Origin: Lojkania enalia
Lineage: Eukaryota; Ascomycota; Dothideomycetes; Pleosporales
NCBI GenBank assembly: GCA_010094045.1
Contig: ML986701.1
Coordinates: 29,963-93,962, forward strand
Direction of reading: 5' to 3'
DNA: 64,000 nucleotides
Part shown: positions 56,601-64,000 of the stretch, in pieces
Numbering within the stretch: position 1 is the stretch's first letter
Layout of the letters: every line of letters begins with the position of its first letter
The notes under the pieces: model-generated
What the model was told of the DNA's origin: nothing
Seen by the model: only the letters and a program-made list of their open reading frames with translations
The model's database searches: none
Made by a program: the position numbers and the translations under genes

Positions 56601-59600
56601 GACTCTTCTTAATAACCTATTATTCTAGCCTTCTAGTAAAACTCCTTCAGCTTTATAGTATAGTTAGTAAGGTTCTATACTAGTTCCTATAAACTTTCCT
56701 CTAGTAGGTATCCTTCCTACTTTACTAGATACTTCTACTAACGTCTGAACTGCTTTCTTACTAGTATATATTCTACTTCGTATTCCTATTCTAGTTCTAT
56801 ATTAATAGTTTCTTATAGTAGTACATCGTCTAGTACTGGTTCTAGTTTTAATTTATAAAATACTAGGTATATCTTTATATTTTCTAGTAGCTTTAGTTTA
56901 AAATTTATAGGTCTAACCTTCTCCTTAATTAGGAATAGTCTTATTCTCTTATAGTCTAATTTTTTCGTAGGTCTCTTAATCTTTAAGTTTTTTATTAATA
57001 GGAAAACTTTACTCCTCTTCTTAAAGATTAGTCCCTTAATCTTTAACTTATTAGCCTATTCTACTATTCTAAGGTTTTCTAACTAAATTCTTTCCCTAAG
57101 TTAATTATAGACTTCCTTTATTTTTTTGGCTTTCTAGTCTACTAGTAGAACTAGAGATCCTTTTTCGTTCTATTCTTAATACGTAATAGCTTTTTGTCTA
57201 TAATTAGCTTTAAAAGGTATAGTCCCTATTATACTATAGGTAGTAATTTAACTTAATTATCTTATTATTTATTAATATATATCCTTAAATACGTTTCTAG
57301 ATTCTAGTTAACTTATTCTATCTAACTATCTATCTGTAGATAGAAGCTGGTTAACATCTATTATTAGATTCCTATCTTTCTTATCTATCCTTACTAGTAT
57401 TTAGATGTAAACAACTTATCTCTATCTAAAGTTATATACTTTAGAACTTTATACTCCGCAAATATTATATATAATAACTCGTATACTAGTTTAGATACTA
57501 TTATTATTTCTAATACTAGTCTAAAGTGCGTATATTTTATTAACTAATCTACTATATTTATAATTGTATCGTATCTTCTTCTTAACCCTAATTCTATTAA
57601 CTTTAGTAACTTAGTTACAAAGTCGATTGTAATCTATTTCTATAGTTCTTTAAGTACTTCTAATAGTTGTAAGAATTTATAAAGCTTGTACCTTATAGCC
57701 TTATTCTTTCCGCATTCTAAATACTCGTTTAGTATATCTTATACTTCCTTTCTTACGTTAGTAAGAGTAAAACTCTTCCTTAGCCTTTACTCTATTTCTG
57801 CTACTTTTAAGTACTCCTATTCTAGCGATTTATATAATTCTTTTATTATCTACTTTTATACGTGTAGGTATATATATAGTTGTTTCTAAGTTACGTTTTT
57901 AATTACTTTTACTTTATTACTACTTGTTAGATATTATTCTACTATCTATATATCTCTTAGCTTCTATTACCAGGTTTACTCTAGTATAGTTAGTTTTATA
58001 ACTTAGGTAACTTATAGATAGTTATATATAAAAGATCTATCTAATTTTTTTCTTAGGATTATATCTCTTTCGTGCTTTTCTTTAGTTATATAGTCGGCTC
58101 TATAACTTAGTATATCTGCAACTATATTTTCTAACCCTTTCTAGTGCGTTATTTTAAAGTTGTAGTCTACTAGTTATTCCGCCTATCGTATTTACCTTTC
58201 TATAAGTTCCTTTATTATTATAAAGTATATAAGGTTCTTATAATCTATTTAAACTTTAAATAGGTATTTAGTTTCTACTAGGTATACTCGCTATTCTCTT
58301 AACGCTTTAACTATTACCAACAGTTTCTTATCGTATATATCGTAGTTGAGTTCTTCTAGTTTTATTTTTCTTGAAAAGTAGGCTCGTAGCCTCTACTTTC
58401 TATCTTTATCTTGCTAACTTAAGTAAGCGCCTATTACTTTATCTAAAGTATTAGTTTCCATTTAGAATTACTTCTCTAGGTCTAGTATTTTTAGTATTAA
58501 TGCTAAGGTAAAGTAAGCTTTTAGTTCCTCGAAAGCTTTTTACTACGCTTCTTACTACTTAAACCCCTTTTCTTTCTTAGTAATCTCTATTAAGGGTGTT
58601 ACTACTCTAGAGTACCCGCTTATAAATTTCCTGTAGAAATTCGCGAAGCCTAGGAAAGATTAGACTTATTTAACTAAAGTAGGTACTAGCTATTCTAGTA
58701 TCGCTTTAACCTTTTCTTATTCCATCTTAATACCGTCTCTAGATATTTAGAACTCTAGGAATCCTATTCCTATTTTATAAAACTCGTATTTCTCTAGGGT
58801 TATAAATAACTTATACTCCTATAGTTTTGCTAATATTTTCTTAATATATTCCTTATACTCTCTTAGCAATTTATTTATATAGACTAGAACGTCGTCTAGG
58901 TATACTATTATAAATATATCTAAGTATTCCCTTAATATATTATTTATAACTGCTTAGAAGGTTACTAGTATATTTATAAGTCTAAATAATATTACTAGAT
59001 ATTTAAAGAGACCTTCTCTTATTTTAAATGCCGTTTTCTATTTATAGCCCTCTTTTATCCGAATTTAGTAGTATCCTTCTCTTATATTAAACTTTATAAA
59101 CTACTTAGCTCCTTATAATTAACTTATAAGTTCTATTATCCTAGATAATAGATATCTGTTTTTCTTAGTTATATTATTTAGCTGTTTATAGTCTACGTAT
59201 TACCTTAGTTTACCGTTTTTCTTAGGTATAAATAATATTGGTAATACTATTTTACTCTAGCTTAATTATATATACCTTCTTACTAAATTCTTTTAGATAT
59301 ACTTTTTAAGTTCTTCTCTTTATTCTTAGTTTAAGTTGTATATTAGACTAGGTTTTAGCTTCTTTTTATCCTTGATAATAATTTTATAGTTGTATTCCTT
59401 ATACTTAAGTAACCCTCTATTCTCTACTTCTTTATATAGCCCTATAAATTCGCTGTAATCCTCTTAGATTTCTTAGAGTATACTATCGTCCTATAGTTTC
59501 TTATACACTTTTTAAACTACGATAATACTTAGCGTCTATTTTATCTTCCTAAGATGTCTTACTATTATAGCTGCTAATACTCTCTATATTAACTGTAGAC

Positions 59601-60100
59601 CCGAAGGACGCCTTATCTTATACTATCCTACTACCTATTCCGTCTTAGATCGGCTCTATAGCTTATAAACTATCCTTTACTATTAATCTATTCTAGGATT
59701 ATATTTAGCTAGCTAGTCTATACCTAGTAATATGTTAAATTTTCCTAGATTTATAACATCAATACTTTTTATATTAGTATATCCTATAATATTAAGCGCT
59801 CGCTTCTTAATTTCTATTAATACGATTCTTCTACTATAGTTTATTAGCTTATCGTCTATTAGGTGTATTGTATAAGGTACTACTTTTTCCCTCTACTCTA
59901 TATTATTCTTATAAACCTATTACGCCAATATAAACGTGTTTAAAGCTCTACTATTAAGTAGTACTTTAAGCTTCCTCCTGTCGAACTCCGCTCAGAGTAC
60001 TATATATAAAAGTACTATACTAGTAACCCTTCTAACAGCTTTCCTACCCAGTTCCTTAATATAGCTATTACCTTAGGGGCTGCTTAGTTTTTTAACTAAG
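56560..60100 (-). pseudogene. gypsy F pol (protease to chromodomain)
   Basis: Protease near 59975-59920: LKVLLNSRALNTFILA, the active-site DSGA now NSRA. Reverse transcriptase 59280-58850: VLPILFIPKKNGKLR, VDYKQLNNITKKNRYLLSRI, EGLFKYLVILF and IIVYLDDVLVY near 58905-58885, the YLDD intact. RNase H 58370-58180: LRAYFSRKIKLEELNYDIYD, ALRE, then IDYKNLIYF. Integrase core 57570-57300: YITLDRDKLFTSKY keeps the second acidic residue and IE-VN the third. GPY/F module near 57000-56850: KRPTKKLDYKRIRLFLIKEK, then VRPINFKLKLLE. Chromodomain 56790-56560: YEVEYILVRKQFRR, KYLVK, EGY. About 3.5 kb, normal for the group. Confidence 0.92.
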
Positions 60101-60299
60101 GTGGGAAGAATTCTACCTTCTCCTTTTCTCTTCTATATAATAGATATCTATCTATACTATATCTTGTCTATAGTTCTTAGGCGTAAGCGGCCTTTACTTG
60201 CTTACTATATATCTTATACTTCTATTCTAAGAAATACTATTGCTATTCGATTAGTTAGTAGTTTTTATCTAATCCTTACTATTTAAGTACTCTAAATAT

Positions 60300-62150
60300 A
60301 TTTTAGTAGTACCGGCATCTAACTATATATTATTTCTAGTTTAATACTTTATATTCCTCTAAATATATATTATCCTCGAGATGTTCTTCCTCCTTAAGTA
60401 TACTTACTCCTATTATCTTACAAGCTGTAATATTAAGTTGTCCTCTAATATCCCCTTACATCTTTCTTACCTCTAAGACTACCTTTTTCAGCTCTTTAGC
60501 TTCTACGACGATTTTACTAAACTAGTATAGATACTCTATTCTAAGGTAAATTAGACTTCTATAAATCTAATAGTACCTATTTTCTATATAATCTTCTATT
60601 TTATCTTAAGATAGTAAAATTCTTAGCAACAATTATATATCTATCCTTAGCTATACTCCTAGCTTTATTTTGATACTCTTATATATCCAGTAATTGTCCT
60701 AATAATAGCTGGCCTAATCTTTTTCGCAGCTGTTCTTATAGGGCGGTATATATTTCCCTTTCTTACCTTTCGCCAGCTCTATAGGGTAGCTTTAGTATAT
60801 CTCTTATATATACTCGAATATTTCTTCGTTTGTAACCTTTCCTACTAATTTTACTATAGCCTTTAGTACGTTCTAGCTGTCTTAGAATGTTGCTTCTTTA
60901 AACGGGATATTCTAATATTTCTAGGGGTATAACTTAGCCTAATATATTTTATTATAGATCTAGTACTTCTTTTACTTTATTCTTTCTAGGATTATCGTGC
61001 TATTAAGTCTTAGTACTCCTAGTAGATATTCTATATATCTGATAACTACTGCTACCCTTCTTAGTTGTAGCTAATAATTGCTCCCTTCTTTTACCGAATA
61101 GTACGTTCCGTATCTATTATCTATATAATACGTCTAGTACCGTATTAGTTATTAGTATCTATTAGTAGGTTACGCAATTATTATTCTAGCTTCTTTCTTC
61201 CTATTTAGATATTCTTTCGCATAGTACCCTTTTTGTCTATATAAGAGATACGCTCCCTTCTTAAGCCTTTCTTTCTTAAGGTTGCTTATTCTTGATCGTT
61301 GGTGGTTCTTTCCCTTGTCCTTTTCGACTTTTCTAAGGACTATTAGATTACTATTCTATAGCGCCGTCTTACTTTCCTTTTTTACTGGCACGAATATTTA
61401 CGGCTAAGATCTTTTCTCTATCTCCTACTCGTACTAACGGTTGTTAATCCTAACCGCTAATTCGATTATTTCTAATAGTTCTATTAGCCTTTCTTCTCTA
61501 GCTAGGTCATCCTTAACCTTGTCCTTAAAACCTTTATAGAAGATTCCTGCTAATATACTATCGTCCTATCCTAGTCTAGTACTAAGTCTCTAGAATTATA
61601 TAGTATAATCCGTTACCCTTTTAGTCTAGGCTAGCCTTAATAGCTTCCTTTATACTTCCTTTTCTATATCTACTTCTCCGAAGACATTTTGGACTTTATT
61701 CTTAAATCCTTTCTAGCTCTTAAAAAGTTCGTCCGTAGATTCTCTAGTCTTCTTTATATTACCTCTATTCTCTAGCTAATCTACTATAAATAGTTCGGCC
61801 TATACTAGTAGTATCTCTTCTATATTTATTATTACAGCTAAGATCTTATCCTTGTCTAGGAAGAAGGTTGTGCTATTAAACCTAAAGTATAGCTCTATTA
61901 ATATAAGAAAATGGTTAATATATTCTTTCTTACTATTAAACTTTCTTAATAAAACTATCTTAGCTTATACTTATTATTTAGCTTTAGCTAGATCGGCTCT
62001 AGCTGTAACTAGCTTATATTATATCTACATAATATGGGTCTTCTATTCTTATACTTTCTACGCTATAGCTTCTTCTAGGGCTTACAGCCTTTAAGTTATT
62101 ATAACTTAACTTTATAATGTAGTAGATATCTTTAGATAGTTTCTATTCTC
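60300..62150 (-). pseudogene. gypsy F gag remnant
   Basis: Directly inside the 5' LTR on the minus strand. From about 61860 down it reads DKDKILAVIINIEEILL, TRESTDELFKS, NKVQNVFGEVDIEKEV and GIFYKGFKDKVKDDLAREER near 61560-61500, the conserved end of a gypsy capsid. The zinc knuckle at about 61255-61199 reads RISYIDKKGYYAKEYLNRKK, with Tyr at Cys and His positions. The plus-strand open stretches at 61852-62094 and 60101-60286 are shadows of this gene region. The start codon was not pinned. Confidence 0.85.
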
Positions 62151-62170
62151 TTAACGTTAGGTAGTTATTA

Positions 62171-62709
62171 TATTACTAACTTATATACTACTAGTATATA
62201 TAATAACCGCTGTTGCAGTTGTATATATACCAGGGCCTTATTTATATTAGGTTAGTTAGAAGTAGTAGCTTTAGTAAAGAGAGAGTATTAGGTTTGCCGG
62301 TTCTTCGAATATAATAAGTATATTTAGAAGTCTAATAGAGTAATAAGATAAATCTGCGAGAATAACTATATAGGATCTAATCTACTAAGAAAATCCCCTA
62401 CCTTATATACCTAGGTCTAAAACTGTTAAGCCTAGCTTATTAGATCTATTAGGTCTATTAGGTTTAACCTGCTATACCTAATACTTCTACTATTATTATG
62501 TATATAGGTTATGCTATACTTTATTATCTAACTAATTATCTCCCTAGTTCCCGCAGTCCTACTACTTACTGTCCGATAATTAGTCCCTAATATACTTCTA
62601 CCTATTATTACCTTGTTACTCCTCGTCCAAGTAGGCTCGCTTAATAGCTAATATTAGATTAAGCTCTAGCTAAAGAAGTAGTACCTCTTAGCGTTTTGTA
62701 TTTATAATA
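62171..62709 (-). repeat. 5' LTR of gypsy F (539 bp)
   Basis: Partner of 55267-55805, with no net length difference and scattered transitions. The adjoining internal bases (minus strand taataactacctaacg) should be the primer-binding site, but I cannot match them to a tRNA. Confidence 0.95.
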
Positions 62710-62714
62710 ATATA

Positions 62715-63660
62715 ATAAATAAGAAGATATATAAAGTGTTAGAATCTTTTATATAAGGTAGTAATCTTTAAATTTCTAGTTAAGGTAGCTTTTATAGCTG
62801 TCTAAAATAAGTAGCCTATATAACTCTATCTAATATATTTTTATATACTTATTAAAGTACTTTAGCTACTTAAAACTAAGTATATTATTTATCTAGCCGT
62901 TCTTAGAGACTGAAATTTTCCAATTATATAGTATATCTACTTCTTTATACTATATAGAGATATAGATATATTCTTTATAAATAATAAATAGTAGGGTTAT
63001 ATATATAGTAGTATAGATATTCTAAATAATTATAACCTACTTATAATCGTCTAGCTATATAAGAGTAGGCTATATACAATATTCTAAACCTATTATAACT
63101 TTTATAGTACTAATAATATCTATTTAAAAGCCTATCTTATTAAAGTTGTAGATATTATTATTATATATACTATATTTTACAATTATATCCTATATAAACT
63201 TAAACTATATATTAATAACCTTTAGATTCTCTTGTTTTATTCTTTAATAATTCTTTACTTAATTAAAGGCTATTTTAAACTTATTTATACGCGCTATAAA
63301 TCGTTTAGGCTAATTCTTTTCTATAAATATTCTACTATATATACCTAATAGTTTATCTACTATATCTACTACTTTATATAGCCGGAGTGTAAATCCTCGC
63401 AAATTAAGGTTAAGAATATATTATACAATTATTTGTTCTTTAGTTATTATAAACTTCTAGTAATTTAGTTGTATATAAGGGCGAAACGCAATTCTATAAA
63501 GTTGAGTAGAGAGTTGTTAATATTATATATTAAAAGCTATAGCAGCGCGTCATACGCTCTTAAACTAGCCTAATTTATACGCCTATAAAGTAAGCTTAAT
63601 TCTACCTTCTTATTAAATTAATAGAAGGTCGTATTATAGATTTATTATAGTTTATACGTA
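62715..63660 (-). pseudogene. P3 transposase, amino-terminal and central part
   Basis: Minus-strand continuation of 54560-55261 upstream of gypsy F. Near 62930-62830 it reads NWKISVSKNGWINNI, LSFK, LKYFNKYIKKYI, the pogo block between the second and third catalytic residues (family form WAIATTQNGWTDNELGLEWL). Near 63060-63000 lies the GNYK-type block. The amino-terminal DNA-binding region at 63300-63650 is not clearly readable. Inactive through stops and the 7.4-kb insertion. Confidence 0.82.
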
Positions 63661-63725
63661 GTATTTATAATACTAAGAAAAAGTAGCCGTTTCGATAGTT
63701 TAGCCGCTTTAATAGTAGAATACGT

Positions 63726-64000
63726 TATAGAGATTTTAAATCTATATAGATAATAATAGAAATTTATAGTAGTTATAAAGTTTATATAATCTATTATAGT
63801 ATTATACTAAGAGTAATTATACTATTAAATCCTCCTACTATTTTATATAGTTTACTTACTAGTATAGAGTAAGTAATATATTTATATTTTATAGAATTCT
63901 AGTATATAATATTATCTTAGATTTTAAAATCGTTTTTAGATTCTATATAGTACTCTATACCTAATATAATAATATACCTAAATTATATACTTAAATCCTT
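63726..64000 (-). pseudogene. copia-3 RNase H, continuing beyond the window
   Basis: Minus strand from the window edge: LGIEYYIESKNDFKI, DNIIY, NSIKYKYITYSILVSKLYKI, VGGFNSIITLSIIL and IIIYIDLKSLY. This matches the RNase H of a widespread fungal copia group (family form SSIKCKRVTRSVLASELYAM, then TDSKSLYDCL). It joins 54428 across P3. The element continues to the right outside the window, where integrase, gag and the 5' LTR are to be expected. Confidence 0.85.

Larger units (their letters stand above)
55267..62709 (-). mobile_element. gypsy element F, full-length chromovirus, minus strand
   Basis: A 7443-bp LTR retrotransposon on the minus strand: 5' LTR 62171-62709, gag, protease, reverse transcriptase, RNase H, integrase, GPY/F module and chromodomain, an antisense frame, polypurine tract, 3' LTR 55267-55805. 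Target duplication atata. It is the most complete member of the E/F family and, being inside P3 inside copia-3, the youngest layer of that nest. It keeps more GC than E, and its RT motif is intact, but stops remain frequent. Confidence 0.95.
54429..63725 (-). mobile_element. pogo-type transposon P3, split by gypsy F
   Basis: Inverted repeats of about 54 bp (54429-54482 and 63672-63725, starting ACGTATTCTACTATTAAAG) between TA duplications (54427-54428, 63726-63727). Without gypsy F and its 5-bp duplication it measures 1849 bp. It is a third pogo family: its ends share only the ACGTA start and a doubled inner motif with P1 and P2. It sits in the RNase H of copia-3. Confidence 0.92.

Noticed and set aside
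57686..57889. Plus-strand open frame of 67 codons
   Set aside because: Opposite the integrase of gypsy F; a hydrophobic, low-complexity translation with no independent support.
60101..60286. Plus-strand open frame of 61 codons
   Set aside because: Opposite the gag/protease junction of gypsy F; no family resemblance.
1..64000. Intact host genes, tRNA or rRNA genes, biosynthetic cluster or defence system
   Set aside because: No uninterrupted frame with family resemblance and no RNA gene signature was found on either strand.

Overview
This window looks like a transposon graveyard from a filamentous ascomycete (Pezizomycotina-type) genome. It is strongly AT-rich, and TpA is very common where CpA or TpG would be expected. 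The remnants still read as proteins, but stops interrupt them nearly always as TAG or TAA where CAG, CAA or TGG would stand. That is the signature of repeat-induced point mutation (RIP: CpA to TpA on either strand). I found no intact gene, tRNA, rRNA, CRISPR array or working gene cluster. The short open frames present are mostly shadows opposite retroelement genes.

Layout. 1-3480: an unknown acidic coding remnant, a 190-bp inverted repeat, a (TAG)17 tract and a plus-strand hAT transposase remnant. 4092-17286: minus-strand Ty3/gypsy element A. Plus-strand chromovirus B (7782-14655, 369-bp LTRs, target duplication aataa) sits in A's reverse transcriptase, and a 275-bp repeat R1 sits in A's 3' LTR. 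17371-27104: truncated gypsy E, split by pogo element P1, which carries pogo element P2-H and a duplication beside an assembly gap. 27384-27903: R1 and a 254-bp LTR (Q). 27904-35259: an unrecognised plus-strand coding remnant (X), split by Ty1/copia element C (28579-34307, 204-bp LTRs, target duplication aaagg). 35262-37195: second P1 copy, cut by a 25-N gap, then R1 and P2 fragments. 37198-45098: 5' end of a gypsy of the E/F family. Its single LTR has been hit twice, by minus-strand copia M (37632-42710) and by pogo P2-G (42829-44700). 45099-49590: minus-strand gypsy J. 49591-about 52000: truncated plus-strand copy of the A family (K). 52000-52730: unknown minus-strand remnant. 52731-53784: 3' fragment of a second copia-C copy (N). 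53785-64000: a third copia family, split by pogo P3 (54429-63725), which is itself split by full-length gypsy F (55267-62709); the copia continues off the right edge.

The nesting gives relative ages. For example copia-3 is older than P3, which is older than F; A is older than B; and one E/F-type LTR is older than both M and P2-G. Paired LTRs and same-family copies keep the same length to the base (369/369, 204/204/204, 303/303, 539/539, 254/254; pogo 1872/1872) although their sequences differ. This fits decay by point mutation. Most catalytic aspartates of the reverse transcriptases have become asparagine through TpG to TpA changes.

I saw no convincing new functional system. The leads best worth following are the unknown coding remnants (X and two smaller ones), the antisense reading frame downstream of pol in three gypsy elements, the non-autonomous repeat R1, and the doubled motif inside the inverted repeats of all three pogo families. 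The 1805-bp duplication across the 10-N gap is most likely an assembly error. Gene-level boundaries are approximate. LTR, TIR and target-site coordinates were read base by base.
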